Shown here: piece after piece, positions 1 to 9,039 of the stretch
How positions within the stretch are numbered: position 1 is the stretch's first letter
How the letters are laid out: each line of letters begins with the position of its first letter
NCBI GenBank assembly: GCA_000751835.1
Contig: CCMQ01000024.1
Span: forward strand, 1-53,012
DNA: 53,012 nt
Direction of reading: 5' to 3'
Source of the DNA: Necropsobacter rosorum
GTDB taxonomy: Bacteria > Pseudomonadota > Gammaproteobacteria > Enterobacterales > Pasteurellaceae
Notes under the pieces: model-generated
What the model was told of the DNA's origin: nothing
What the model saw: only the letters and a program-made list of their open reading frames with translations
The model's database searches: none
Position numbers and translations under genes: made by a program

Positions 1-19
1 TCAGTCAGTCAGTCAGTCA
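1..19. repeat. TCAG tetranucleotide tract at the window edge
   Basis: Four full TCAG units plus TCA open the window, so the tract probably continues to the left and its true copy number cannot be seen. It lies inside the open reading frame of the restriction-modification gene, where it encodes a repeating Ser-Val-Ser-Gln. A gain or loss of one 4-base unit would shift the frame. Long tetranucleotide tracts of this kind switch surface and R-M genes on and off in Pasteurellaceae. Confidence 0.75.
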
Positions 20-3000
20 ACAGCATTATCTGACTTATTAAACCACTATCAAGCCCTTTCTCAAACCCAACGTGAAAAAGGCACGTATTTTGAAGATTTA
101 GTTCAAGCCTATTTAAAGACCGAACCGCAATATCAATCGCTTTACACCGAAGTCTTAACCTTTGCCGATTGGGTGGAAAAATACCAGCCCGAAGGCAGTC
201 GCAAAACCGACACGGGCATTGATTTAGTCGCCCTTGATCGTGAAGGCAATTTTACCGCCATTCAATGCAAAAACTATTCGCCTGATTACCGCATTCAAAA
301 AGCGGATATCGACAGCTTTTTCACCGCATCGGGCAAAACCGATTTTTCGCACCGCTTGATTGTGGCAACAACCGACCACTGGACGCAAAACGCCGAAGAA
401 TCACTTTCTAACCAAAATCCACCTGTTACGCTTATCAACCGTTCTGATTTAGCCAATTCCGTGATTGATTGGTCGGCATTTATGCCGAATCAAGCGGCGG
501 AAAACATTGCGATTAAGCCGAAAAAAATCTTGCGTGAACACCAAAACGGTGCATTGAGTTCGGTGAAAAAAGGTTTGGAAACCGCCGATCGTGGCAAGCT
601 GATTATGGCGTGTGGCACAGGCAAAACCTTTACAGCGTTAAAAATTGCTGAAAACTTGGCGGGCAACGGCAAAACCGTGCTGTTTCTCGTGCCAAGTTTG
701 GCGTTGCTTTCGCAAACTTTAACGGAATGGACGCAAGAATCCGCGCTTGCTTTACGCAGTTTCGCCGTTTGCTCCGACAGTGATGTCGGCAAAATCAAAA
801 AGAATGAAGATTTGGTTCGCACCCAAATTCACGAATTGCAATACCCTGCCACCACCAACGCAAGCGGTTTGATTCGTGCATTCAAAGCGAATCATAATGC
901 GAATGCAATGAATGTGATTTTCTCTACTTATCACTCCATCGACGTAATCCACCAAGCCCAAAAACTGGGGCTGCCTGAAATAGATTTGGTGATTTGCGAT
1001 GAAGCGCACCGCACCACAGGGACAAGTTTTGATGTGGACGAGAGCGAATCCACCTTTGTACGCATTCACAATAACGATTATATCCAGGCGAAAAAACGGC
1101 TGTATATGACCGCCACGCCACGCATTTACACCGAAGATACCAAAGCCACCGAGGGTATCAAGATTTATTCCATGGACGATGAAGCCACTTTTGGTAAAGA
1201 TTTGTACACCATTACTTTTTCAAAGGCGGTAAAACAAGATTTACTGGTGGATTATAAAGTACTGGTTTTGGCGGTAGAAGAAGCGCATATTAACCGCAGT
1301 TTAACGCATTTATTGAAAGATAACGAAATTCAAGTCGATGACGCAGCCAAAATTGTCGGCTGCTGGAAAGCCTTATCCAAATACGGTGTTGCCGATGATT
1401 TGCTAGACGACAACGAGCCGATGAAACGTGCCGTGGCATTCTGCCAAGTGATTGAAAAAGAATACAAAGGCAAGCACCATAAAGTCAGTTCCAAAGCCAT
1501 TCAAGAAATGTTTGCCACCGTGGTGGAAACCTATCAGCAATATGAACTTTCAGAATGGGCAAAAGAAGGCAAAACACCGCCTGCCGATTTAATGCGTTCG
1601 TTGGAACTCAAATGCGAAGCGCAGCATGTGGACGGCTCAATGAACGCCAGCGAAAAGGCTACCCGCATTAACTGGCTCAAAGCCGAAACCGAAGAAAATC
1701 ATTGCCGTATATTATCCAACGTGCGTTGTTTATCCGAAGGGGTGGACGTGCCAGCCTTGGACGCTGTGTTATTTTTAACACCACGTTCATCGCAAGTTGA
1801 TGTGGTGCAATCCGTTGGGCGAGTAATGCGAAAAGCGGCAGGTAAAAAACGGGGCTATGTGATTTTGCCTGTAGTAATCCCAGCAGGCGTGAAGCCAGAA
1901 GACGCATTGGATAACAACGAAAATTACAAAGTGGTGTGGCAAGTGCTAAACGCCTTGCGTTCGCACGATGACCGCTTTGATGCAATGATTAACAAAATGG
2001 AATTTGACGGGGCAAATAACGACAAAATCCAAATTGAAGTGATTTCAAAAGTCGGTCAAATCTTTAAAAAACAGAACAAAGCCGCCCAGAAGAAAAAGAA
2101 ACAATACGACAGGTCAGGGCGTGGCTCAAACACTATCGGATCACCTGATAATTTGCAAGGCGTGGGCGAGCAATACGATTTAGAATTTGAAATCGGCGAA
2201 ATTGAGCGTGCTTTAACCGCCAAAATCGTCAAAAAAGTCGGCAAACGTACCCATTGGGAAGATTGGGCAAACGATGTCGCCAAAATCGCCAATACACATA
2301 TCGACCGCATTAAAGCCGTGTTAGAAAACCCTGCCAATGTGAAAGAAATCAATGCCTTCAACGCCTTTGCCAACGAATTGCGAGACGATTTAAACAACGC
2401 CATTCGTGATGAAGAAGTGATCGAAATGTTGGCTCAACACTTGATTACCAAACCTGTTTTTGACGCACTTTTTGTCAACAACAACTTCACGCAACACAAC
2501 CCAATGAGCCAAACCTTACAGCGCACGGTCTCCATTTTAGATGGCGAAAGTATTTCGGTAGCTGAAGCCAAACGCTTACAAGATTTTTACGAAAGCGTGC
2601 AAGAGCGTGTGAGCGGCATTCAATCGCCTGAGGGCAAACAAAAAATCATCAAAGAATTGTATGATAATTTCTTTAACAAAGCCTTCCCGAAAATGGCAGA
2701 ACGGCTCGGCATTGTTTATACGCCTGTGGAAGTGGTAGATTTCATTATTCACAGTGTGGAAGCAGTGTTAAATCAACAATTTAATGCCAGTCTTGCCGAT
2801 AAAGGTGTACAAATTCTTGATCCGTTTACGGGAACAGGCACATTCATCACTCGCTTATTGCAAAGTGGCATTATTCCGACCGATAAGCTACCCGAAAAAT
2901 ATAACGAAATTCACGCCAATGAATTGGTGCTTTTGGCGTATTACATCGCGGCGATTAATATCGAATCGGTTTACCACGCGTTACTATCAGAAAATGGCGA

Positions 3001-4987
3001 AGAAACAAACGTTTATCAACCTTTTGAAGGCATATGTCTAACCGATACTTTCCAAATGAACGAAAAAGACGATTTGGTGGACGAAATTTTAGAAGAAAAC
3101 AGCAAGCGCCGTAAAAAGCAAAAACAGTTAGATATTCAAGTAATTATCGGTAATCCACCGTATTCCGTGGGGCAAACATTAGCCAATGATAATAATAAAA
3201 ATGTAAATTATCCTAAATTAGAACAAAGAATTGAGGAAACTTACGTTAAAAATTCTACATCTAGTAATAATAAAAGTATTTATGATAGCTATATAAAAGC
3301 CATTAGATGGGCCAGTGATAGAATAGGTAATAGTGGAGTAATTGGATTTATAACCAATTCTGGATTTATTGAAAACAATTCAGCAGATGGTTTGAGAAAA
3401 TCTTTATATATAGAGTTCGACTCTTTATATATTTTTCACTTGCGTGGAGGTATTCGAGGAAAAGTTGGTGAGAATGCCAGAAAGGAAGGCGGAAATATAT
3501 TTAATATTATGGCTGGCGTTGCAATCTCTATTCTTGTTAAAAATAACAATAAGAAAGATGGCTTTATTCATTTCTATGATATTGGAGATCATCTCAAAAA
3601 AAATGAAAAATTAAACATAATAAATAAATTAAAATCTATTAAAAATATTTCTCTAAAAAATAAGTGGAACAATATTATCCCTGATGAATTTAATGATTGG
3701 ATAAGAAAAAGAAATTCTGAATTTAATCAATATATATCCATTGGAGGAAAAGAATCATTACGTATATTTAATAGTTATACAATTGGATTACAAACAAATA
3801 GAGATGCCTGGGTTTACAATTATTCATCAAAAAAGATGGAAAAAAATATAAAAAATATGCTTGAAACTTATAATAAAGAACGCATAAAAATTATAAATAT
3901 TCAAGACGACATAGATAATATCATTACACTTTCCTGTAGTAAAATATCTTGGTCTCGAGGATTAAAAAATTCATTAAAAAGAGGTAAGGAAATTATATTT
4001 AACAAGAAGAATATATTTTATTCATTACATAAACCATATAACAAACAAAATGTATATTTTTCTAAAGATATAAATGAATATGTTTATCAATTACCCAAAG
4101 TATTTCCTTTTAATGGCGCCAAGAATAAAGTAATTTATATTACAGGTATAGGTAATTTAGGTAAACAATTTTCTATCATAATGACAGATTTTATTCCACA
4201 TTTAAAACTACAAGAAAATGGTCAAGGCTTTCCACTTTATCTCTACGAAAAAGTAGAACAAACAAGCAGTGAGGTACTTGTAAAACATCATAATATTGTT
4301 GGCGATTATCAACGTTGCGATGCTATTACTAATGAGGCATTAGCCTATTTTCAAGAAAAATATTGCGACGAGAATATCAGCAAAGAAGATATTTTCTACT
4401 ATATTTACGGCTTGTTGCATTCGGAAGATTACCGTGAAAAATATGCCGATAATCTCTCAAAACAACTGCCACGCATTCCGTGCGTCAAAACTTTTGCGGA
4501 TTTCACCGCCTTTGTTCAGGCAGGCAGAAAATTAGCCCAGCTGCATTTAAATTATGAACGTGTGCCGATGTATCAAGGCGTTTTATTTAAAGGCGGCATT
4601 CGCATTGAAAACGATCAAATTATGGGCGGCGATAATGGCGATTTTTATGTAGAAAAAATGAAATTCGCAGGCAAAATTGTGAATGAGGAAACAGGAAAAA
4701 AAGAAGACGACAAATCCAAAGTCGCCTACAACAAAAAATTCACAATCGAAAACATACCGCTTGAAGCTTATGAATATATCGTAAATGGCAAACCCGCCCT
4801 TGAATGGGTAATGGAACGCCAAAGCGTCAAAACCGACAAAGCAAGTGGAATCGTAAACGATGCCAATGATTGGGCGGTGGAAACAATGCAAAACCCACGC
4901 TACCCAATGGAACTGTTCTTACGAGTAGTTACCGTGAGTTTAGAAACGATGAAAATTGTGAAAAATCTGCCATCTATGGAAATTTAA
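2..4987 (+). CDS. Type ISP-like single-chain restriction-modification enzyme (5' end outside window)
   Basis: The frame is open from base 2, so the start codon lies to the left; the visible part is 1661 codons, close to the roughly 1570-1580 residues of LlaGI/LlaBIII. Domains in order: an Mrr-like PD-(D/E)xK nuclease (GID...QCK, near 220-272); an SF2 helicase/translocase with Walker A ACGTGKT (near 610-630), DEAH (near 1000) and motif VI SVGRVMRK (near 1815); a linker; an N6-adenine methyltransferase with motif I DPFTGTGTF (near 2820) and catalytic NPPY (near 3155); then a specificity region. This is the nuclease-motor-methylase-TRD order of type ISP enzymes, which cut and methylate with one chain. 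Bases from about 3180 to 4230, the presumed target-recognition region, are clearly AT-richer than both flanks, suggesting a swapped module. No uptake signal sequence occurs in the gene, consistent with lateral origin. The TCAG tract suggests on/off switching. A stand-alone Type II fusion enzyme is the alternative. Confidence 0.9.
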   Translation, partial: QSVSQSTALSDLLNHYQALSQTQREKGTYFEDLVQAYLKTEPQYQSLYTEVLTFADWVEKYQPEGSRKTDTGIDLVALDREGNFTAIQCKNYSPDYRIQKADIDSFFTASGKTDFSHRLIVATTDHWTQNAEESLSNQNPPVTLINRSDLANSVIDWSAFMPNQAAENIAIKPKKILREHQNGALSSVKKGLETADRGKLIMACGTGKTFTALKIAENLAGNGKTVLFLVPSLALLSQTLTEWTQESALALRSFAVCSDSDVGKIKKNEDLVRTQIHELQYPATTNASGLIRAFKANHNANAMNVIFSTYHSIDVIHQAQKLGLPEIDLVICDEAHRTTGTSFDVDESESTFVRIHNNDYIQAKKRLYMTATPRIYTEDTKATEGIKIYSMDDEATFGKDLYTITFSKAVKQDLLVDYKVLVLAVEEAHINRSLTHLLKDNEIQVDDAAKIVGCWKALSKYGVADDLLDDNEPMKRAVAFCQVIEKEYKGKHHKVSSKAIQEMFATVVETYQQYELSEWAKEGKTPPADLMRSLELKCEAQHVDGSMNASEKATRINWLKAETEENHCRILSNVRCLSEGVDVPALDAVLFLTPRSSQVDVVQSVGRVMRKAAGKKRGYVILPVVIPAGVKPEDALDNNENYKVVWQVLNALRSHDDRFDAMINKMEFDGANNDKIQIEVISKVGQIFKKQNKAAQKKKKQYDRSGRGSNTIGSPDNLQGVGEQYDLEFEIGEIERALTAKIVKKVGKRTHWEDWANDVAKIANTHIDRIKAVLENPANVKEINAFNAFANELRDDLNNAIRDEEVIEMLAQHLITKPVFDALFVNNNFTQHNPMSQTLQRTVSILDGESISVAEAKRLQDFYESVQERVSGIQSPEGKQKIIKELYDNFFNKAFPKMAERLGIVYTPVEVVDFIIHSVEAVLNQQFNASLADKGVQILDPFTGTGTFITRLLQSGIIPTDKLPEKYNEIHANELVLLAYYIAAINIESVYHALLSENGEETNVYQPFEGICLTDTFQMNEKDDLVDEILEENSKRRKKQKQLDIQVIIGNPPYSVGQTLANDNNKNVNYPKLEQRIEETYVKNSTSSNNKSIYDSYIKAIRWASDRIGNSGVIGFITNSGFIENNSADGLRKSLYIEFDSLYIFHLRGGIRGKVGENARKEGGNIFNIMAGVAISILVKNNNKKDGFIHFYDIGDHLKKNEKLNIINKLKSIKNISLKNKWNNIIPDEFNDWIRKRNSEFNQYISIGGKESLRIFNSYTIGLQTNRDAWVYNYSSKKMEKNIKNMLETYNKERIKIINIQDDIDNIITLSCSKISWSRGLKNSLKRGKEIIFNKKNIFYSLHKPYNKQNVYFSKDINEYVYQLPKVFPFNGAKNKVIYITGIGNLGKQFSIIMTDFIPHLKLQENGQGFPLYLYEKVEQTSSEVLVKHHNIVGDYQRCDAITNEALAYFQEKYCDENISKEDIFYYIYGLLHSEDYREKYADNLSKQLPRIPCVKTFADFTAFVQAGRKLAQLHLNYERVPMYQGVLFKGGIRIENDQIMGGDNGDFYVEKMKFAGKIVNEETGKKEDDKSKVAYNKKFTIENIPLEAYEYIVNGKPALEWVMERQSVKTDKASGIVNDANDWAVETMQNPRYPMELFLRVVTVSLETMKIVKNLPSMEI

Positions 4988-5004
4988 TTATAAAAACTGA
5001 AAAT

Positions 5005-5032
5005 AAAGTCCTGATATATTCATCAGGACTTT
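5005..5032. terminator. Hairpin terminator after the R-M gene
   Basis: A perfect 11-bp stem (AAAGTCCTGAT / ATCAGGACTTT) with a 6-base loop sits 17 bases after the R-M stop codon. The A- and T-rich stem ends make it usable on both strands, so it may also serve the convergent asparaginase gene. Confidence 0.75.
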
Positions 5033-5070
5033 ACCAAAACTGACCGCACTTTCCCCATGCAGCTCAAACG

Positions 5071-6120
5071 TTAAAATTCATCGAAATACTGCTGAATTAC
5101 TGTCGGGTCTTTAGTTTTCGTAAGCGCCAGTTGCAGTAATACGCGCGCTTTTTGCGGGTTGAGCGTGCCGGAGGCGCTGAAGCCGTAGCGGCTGTCGTCC
5201 ACTTCCGCATCACGGGTGGTGTAGCCTGTCGGTACGCGGGAAGAACGCACGACGGCAACGCCGTCTTTAGCCGCCTGCGCCAGCAACTCCAGATTCGCCG
5301 CATTGACATTGCCATTACCCACACCGGCGGCGACAATGCCTTGATAACCGGCCTGCAGTAAGGATTGCAACGGTTCTGTCGGCATATTGGAATAAGCGTA
5401 AATAATGCCGACTTTCGGTAACGCGTCGAGATTGTCCACATTAAACGGAGTATTGACGGTATGTTTGCTTTCCGGCGAACGTTCGTAATCCACTTTGCTG
5501 TTATGGATATAACCTAGCGCACCGAAATTCGGTGAGGAAAAGGTCTGTACCGCCGTGGTGCTGGTTTTGGTGACATCCCTTGCGCCCAGTACCGCGCCGT
5601 TCATCGCTACCAGCACGCCGCGGCCGGCCGATTTTTTATCTCCCGCCACCACAACGGCATTATATAAATTCAACGGCCCGTCGGCGCTTTTTTCCGTGGC
5701 CGGGCGCATTGCCCCCACCAACACCACCGGTTTTTCGCATTTAACCGTCATATCCAGAAAATACGCGGTTTCTTCCATGGTATCGGTGCCGTGCGTGATC
5801 ACAAAACCGTCGGTGTCTTTACATTGCCGATTAATGGTTTTCACCAGTTTCAGCCACACCGCATCGCTCATATCCTGAGAGCCGATTTTCACTACCTGCT
5901 CCCCTTTGATCTCTGCAATATCTTTAATTTCCGGCACCGCTTCGATTAAGGTATCGACGGTCAACTGTCCGGCCTGATATTCGGAACCGACCGCACTTTT
6001 GCCGCTACCGGCAATGGTACCGCCGGTGGCCAGAATGGTAATATTCGGCAAAGATGCCGCATAAGCACTTGACATCCCCAGTCCGCACAGCGCTAACAAC
6101 GCTAATTTTTTCAGTTTCAT
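5071..6120 (-). CDS. ansB: Periplasmic type II L-asparaginase
   Basis: Hydrolyses asparagine to aspartate and ammonia in the periplasm. The 349-residue product has a signal peptide (MKLKK start, hydrophobic core, cleavage near AYA/ASL at about 22). Next come the catalytic TGGTIAG motif (Thr35), Ser80 in GSQD, and Thr111-Asp112 in the second signature THGTDTMEET. These match Thr12, Ser58 and Thr89-Asp90 of the mature E. coli enzyme. Length fits the family. The signal peptide separates it from cytoplasmic AnsA. Anaerobically the aspartate made could feed fumarate respiration. It is monocistronic, convergent with the R-M gene and divergent from purE. A CRP-like site lies upstream. Confidence 0.95.
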   Translation of the reverse strand: MKLKKLALLALCGLGMSSAYAASLPNITILATGGTIAGSGKSAVGSEYQAGQLTVDTLIEAVPEIKDIAEIKGEQVVKIGSQDMSDAVWLKLVKTINRQCKDTDGFVITHGTDTMEETAYFLDMTVKCEKPVVLVGAMRPATEKSADGPLNLYNAVVVAGDKKSAGRGVLVAMNGAVLGARDVTKTSTTAVQTFSSPNFGALGYIHNSKVDYERSPESKHTVNTPFNVDNLDALPKVGIIYAYSNMPTEPLQSLLQAGYQGIVAAGVGNGNVNAANLELLAQAAKDGVAVVRSSRVPTGYTTRDAEVDDSRYGFSASGTLNPQKARVLLQLALTKTKDPTVIQQYFDEF

Positions 6121-6217
6121 ATAAGACTCCTACTGTCGTTTTATTAATATTGTTGTTATCAAACCTGCGTATTATCCCCTCAAGCCGAGCCGAAACAAAA
6201 ATAAGAAATGTCATTTT

Positions 6218-6233
6218 TGTGATCCCTTTCATA
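6218..6233. promoter_or_regulatory. CRP-like site upstream of ansB
   Basis: TGTGA-N6-TCATA matches 9 of 10 core bases of the CRP site and lies about 100 bases before ansB. A weak promoter (TTGAGG at 6178-6183, TGATAA at 6156-6161, read on the minus strand, 16-base spacer) follows it. The family precedent is E. coli ansB, which is CRP- and FNR-dependent. No convincing FNR box was seen. Confidence 0.4.
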
Positions 6234-6295
6234 GAAATTCAAACCGAAAGCGGATAATTAATCCAAATAAACTCATCGCCCGACGCAAAGGGCGG

Positions 6296-6333
6296 GCGCA
6301 ACCGTTTGCTTAAATCCCGCTTTATGCTATGCT
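6296..6333 (+). promoter_or_regulatory. purE promoter with overlapping PurR box
   Basis: Bases 6296-6311 (GCGCAACCGTTTGCTT) match 13 of 16 positions of the PurR operator ACGCAAACGTTTGCGT. The likely -35 (TTGCTT, 6306-6311) lies inside the box. The -10 (TATGCT, 6328-6333) follows after 16 bases. Binding of PurR with a purine corepressor would block polymerase, so purE should be repressed when purines are plentiful. Confidence 0.7.
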
Positions 6334-6363
6334 AGCGCGGTTTTTTAGTGACAGGGAAAATCT

Positions 6364-6855
6364 ATGACAACACCACAAATTGCCATTGTAATGGGTTCAA
6401 AAAGCGATTGGGCCACTATGCAGGAAGCGGCCGCGATACTGGATAAATTAACGCTGCCTTATCATGTCGAAATCGTCTCGGCGCATCGCACACCGGATAA
6501 GTTATTTCAGTTTGCCGAAACGGCGGCGCAAAACGGCTATAAAGTGATTATCGCCGGCGCGGGCGGGGCGGCGCATTTGCCCGGCATGATTGCGGCGAAA
6601 ACCATTGTGCCGGTGCTGGGCGTGCCGGTGAAAAGTGCTATGTTAAGCGGTGTGGACAGCTTATATTCTATCGTGCAGATGCCGAAAGGCATTCCGGTCG
6701 GCACCTTGGCCATCGGCCCGGCAGGCGCAGCCAATGCCGGTTTACTGGCCGCGCAGATACTTGCCGCATTTGATCACGATATTGCACGGCGGCTTAACAC
6801 ATTCCGCGCCGAGCAAACCGCGGCGGTATTGGACAATCCTGATCCGAGAGCCTGA
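6364..6855 (+). CDS. purE: N5-carboxyaminoimidazole ribonucleotide mutase
   Basis: Converts N5-CAIR to CAIR in de novo purine synthesis, in the cytoplasm. The 163-residue protein has the class I PurE start MGSKSDW, the SAHRTP loop that binds the substrate phosphate, and the glycine-rich [11 protein letters not shown] segment. Start is supported by AGGGAAA 6-12 bases before ATG. The usual partner purK does not follow; the next gene is metY after a gap holding an uptake signal. Length is normal. Confidence 0.96.
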   Translation: MTTPQIAIVMGSKSDWATMQEAAAILDKLTLPYHVEIVSAHRTPDKLFQFAETAAQNGYKVIIAGAGGAAHLPGMIAAKTIVPVLGVPVKSAMLSGVDSLYSIVQMPKGIPVGTLAIGPAGAANAGLLAAQILAAFDHDIARRLNTFRAEQTAAVLDNPDPRA

Positions 6856-6966
6856 TGTTAGCTTAACGATCACCGATAGCCGCACCCATAACCGCACCGA
6901 AGTCGGAAAAGTGCGGTTAAAATTCATCCTGTTTTTCTCTTTAATCTGGTCTGAAAAGGAGCGTTT

Positions 6967-8238
6967 ATGGAATTCGAAACCCGTTGTTTACATGCCGGTT
7001 ACACGCCGAAAAACGGCGAACCCCGTGTGACGCCGATTGTGCAAAGCACCACTTATACTTACGACAGCGCGCAAGATATCGGCGAGTTATTCGATTTGAA
7101 AAAAGCGGGCTATTTTTATACCCGCCTTGCCAACCCCACTACCAATGCGGCGGAAGAAAAACTGGCCGCATTGGAAGGTGGTGTCGGGGCGCTGTGTACG
7201 GCATCGGGACAGGCGGCAAGTTGCTATGCGCTGCTGAACGTGCTGGAAGCCGGCGATCATTTTATTTCCGCTTCCTCAATTTACGGCGGCACTTATAATC
7301 TGTTCGCTCACAGTTTGAAGAAAATGGGCATTGCCGTCACCTTTGTCGATCAAAATCTGCCGCTGGAAGAGCTGGAAAAAGCGATTCGACCGAATACCAA
7401 AGCGGTGTTCGGCGAAACGATCGCCAATCCCGAACTGCGGGTGCTGGATATTGAAAAATTCGCCCGGCTGGCGCACAAAGCGCAATCACCGTTAATTATT
7501 GATAACACCTTTGCCACGCCATATTTCTGCCGCCCTTTTGAATTCGGCGCCAATATTGTGGTTCACAGCACCACAAAATATCTGGACGGTCATGCCGTTG
7601 CGCTCGGCGGTGTGGTGATCGACGGCGGTAATTTTGACTGGCATAACGGCCGCTATCCGCAATTCACTCAGCCGGATGAAACCTATCACGGCCTGATCTA
7701 TACCGAAACGTTCGGTGCCGCCGCCTATATTGTGAAAGCGCGGGTGCAGCTTATGCGGGATTTGGGCGCTGCACCGGCACCGCAAAACAGTTTTCTGCTG
7801 AATCTCGGTCTGGAGACATTACCGCTACGCATGCAGGCGCATTACCACAACGCACTGGCCGTTGCCGGCTATCTGGAACCTCACCCGCTGGTTCAGGCGG
7901 TGAATTATCCCGCCCTGAAAAGTTCGCCCGATTACGCCCTGCAACAGAAATATGTACCGAACGGCTTGTGCGGGGTCATTTCGTTTGAGATCAAAGGCGG
8001 GAAACAAGCGGCGACCCGCTGGCTGGATGCGCTGAAGATGATTTCGCGCGAAGTGCATGTGGCGGATATCCGCACCTGCGCTCTGCACCCGGCGAGTTCG
8101 ACCCATCGCCAGCTCAGTGATGAGGCTCTTGCGGCGGCGCATATTTCACCGGGATTAATTCGCCTGTCCTGCGGGATCGAAAATAAAAAAGATATTCTGG
8201 CGGATTTACAGCAGGCATTCGAGCAGATCGCCGAATAA
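6967..8238 (+). CDS. metY: O-acetylhomoserine sulfhydrylase (PLP enzyme)
   Basis: Makes homocysteine (or methionine, with methanethiol) from O-acetylhomoserine and sulfide. The 423-residue chain belongs to the Cys/Met-metabolism PLP family. It shows YTRLANPT for phosphate binding, the ASGQAA segment, the pyridoxal lysine in HSTTKYLDG (Lys204) and a C-terminal SCGIEN. The FETRCLHAGY start and the roughly 420-residue length favour MetY over cystathionine gamma-synthase or MetC. AAAAGGAG just upstream supports the start. It is followed by its own terminator. Some members are annotated as O-acetylserine or methionine gamma-lyase enzymes, so exact substrate is less certain than the family. Confidence 0.88.
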   Translation: MEFETRCLHAGYTPKNGEPRVTPIVQSTTYTYDSAQDIGELFDLKKAGYFYTRLANPTTNAAEEKLAALEGGVGALCTASGQAASCYALLNVLEAGDHFISASSIYGGTYNLFAHSLKKMGIAVTFVDQNLPLEELEKAIRPNTKAVFGETIANPELRVLDIEKFARLAHKAQSPLIIDNTFATPYFCRPFEFGANIVVHSTTKYLDGHAVALGGVVIDGGNFDWHNGRYPQFTQPDETYHGLIYTETFGAAAYIVKARVQLMRDLGAAPAPQNSFLLNLGLETLPLRMQAHYHNALAVAGYLEPHPLVQAVNYPALKSSPDYALQQKYVPNGLCGVISFEIKGGKQAATRWLDALKMISREVHVADIRTCALHPASSTHRQLSDEALAAAHISPGLIRLSCGIENKKDILADLQQAFEQIAE

Positions 8239-8249
8239 CCCCCAAAAAC

Positions 8250-8279
8250 AAACCGGCGCAGACAATACGCCGGTTTTTT
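8250..8279 (+). terminator. Rho-independent terminator after metY
   Basis: A 9-bp stem AAACCGGCG / CGCCGGTTT with a 9-base loop runs into a T tract. It lies between the convergent metY and moaE genes. Confidence 0.85.
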
Positions 8280-8315
8280 CCTGAAACGATGAGTAAAATG
8301 CGCCTAAAAGTGCGG

Positions 8316-8777
8316 TCAGTTTTGCTGCCATTTTTTTAATGCGTCATTATCGCTTTTCCGCTGTTCAATCCAGCGTTCGCCTTTATCCGTGCGTTCTTTT
8401 TTCCAGAACGGCGCGTTGCTTTTCAAATAATCCATAATAAATTCATTGGCGTGATACGCGTCACCGCGATGTGCGGCGCTAACCCCGACCAGAACGATTT
8501 CATCCCCGGTGTGCAACAAGCCTACGCGGTGAATTACCGAGACGCGTTGAATCGTCCAGCGCCGCTTTGCCTGGGCGACAATATCCTTCAGCGCCTTTTC
8601 CGTCATTGCCGGATAATGTTCGAGGTATAAGGTTGATACCGGATCGCCTAAATTCAGATCACGCACTTTGCCCACAAACACCACCGCCGCACCGACCGAA
8701 TCCGGTGCCGCAAGCCATTGATAGACGGCATTCTGATCAAACGGCTGTGGCTGCACGGCAATTTGAACATCGTGCAT
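8316..8777 (-). CDS. moaE: Molybdopterin synthase catalytic subunit
   Basis: Large subunit of molybdopterin synthase; with thiocarboxylated MoaD it puts two sulfurs into cyclic pyranopterin monophosphate. The start chosen is MHDVQIAV, giving 153 residues, which suits the family at about 150. An in-frame upstream extension would overlap moaD and lacks a ribosome site. GGAGG lies inside the last codons of moaD, which ends only 1 base before this ATG, so the two are translationally coupled. The VGKVRD motif, HRVG, AAHRGDAY and the C-terminal PFWKKE...GERW are typical. Its TGA stop overlaps an uptake signal. Confidence 0.96.
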   Translation of the reverse strand: MHDVQIAVQPQPFDQNAVYQWLAAPDSVGAAVVFVGKVRDLNLGDPVSTLYLEHYPAMTEKALKDIVAQAKRRWTIQRVSVIHRVGLLHTGDEIVLVGVSAAHRGDAYHANEFIMDYLKSNAPFWKKERTDKGERWIEQRKSDNDALKKWQQN

Positions 8778-8778
8778 A

Positions 8779-9024
8779 TTAACCTCCGGTAACCGGCGGG
8801 AAAAAAGCGATTTCATCGCCGGATTTCACCGCACTTTCCAGCGGCGACAGGGTTTGATTAATCGCCACCAATAATTTGTCTTTCCGTAACGCCAGCGCCC
8901 AGCGCTCGCCCCGTGCCGCCAGCGCGCAACGCAATGCCTCTGCGCTGGCAAATTCCGCATCGAGCGTCAATTCGTCTACGCCGACAAGCTCTCTGGTCTG
9001 GGCAAAAAATAATACTTTTAACAT
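8779..9024 (-). CDS. moaD: Molybdopterin synthase sulfur-carrier subunit
   Basis: Small ubiquitin-like protein (81 residues) that carries sulfur as a C-terminal thiocarboxylate to MoaE. The sequence ends in the required Gly-Gly (PPVTGG). The start MLKVLFFA and the length are standard. It lies between moaC and moaE in one operon, 15 bases after the moaC stop. Confidence 0.96.
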   Translation of the reverse strand: MLKVLFFAQTRELVGVDELTLDAEFASAEALRCALAARGERWALALRKDKLLVAINQTLSPLESAVKSGDEIAFFPPVTGG

Positions 9025-9039
9025 TTGTGTTTCCGTTTT

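Noticed and set aside
2784..3041. 85-codon frame inside the R-M gene in another frame
   Set aside because: Overlaps conserved methyltransferase codons and looks like a shadow frame.
5152..5878. Open frames on the plus strand within ansB
   Set aside because: They mirror the coding strand's codon pattern, lack ribosome sites and show no known motif; the same applies to the many antisense frames over other genes.
6856..6966. purK expected after purE
   Set aside because: Only an intergenic gap with an uptake signal is present; no purK-like sequence.
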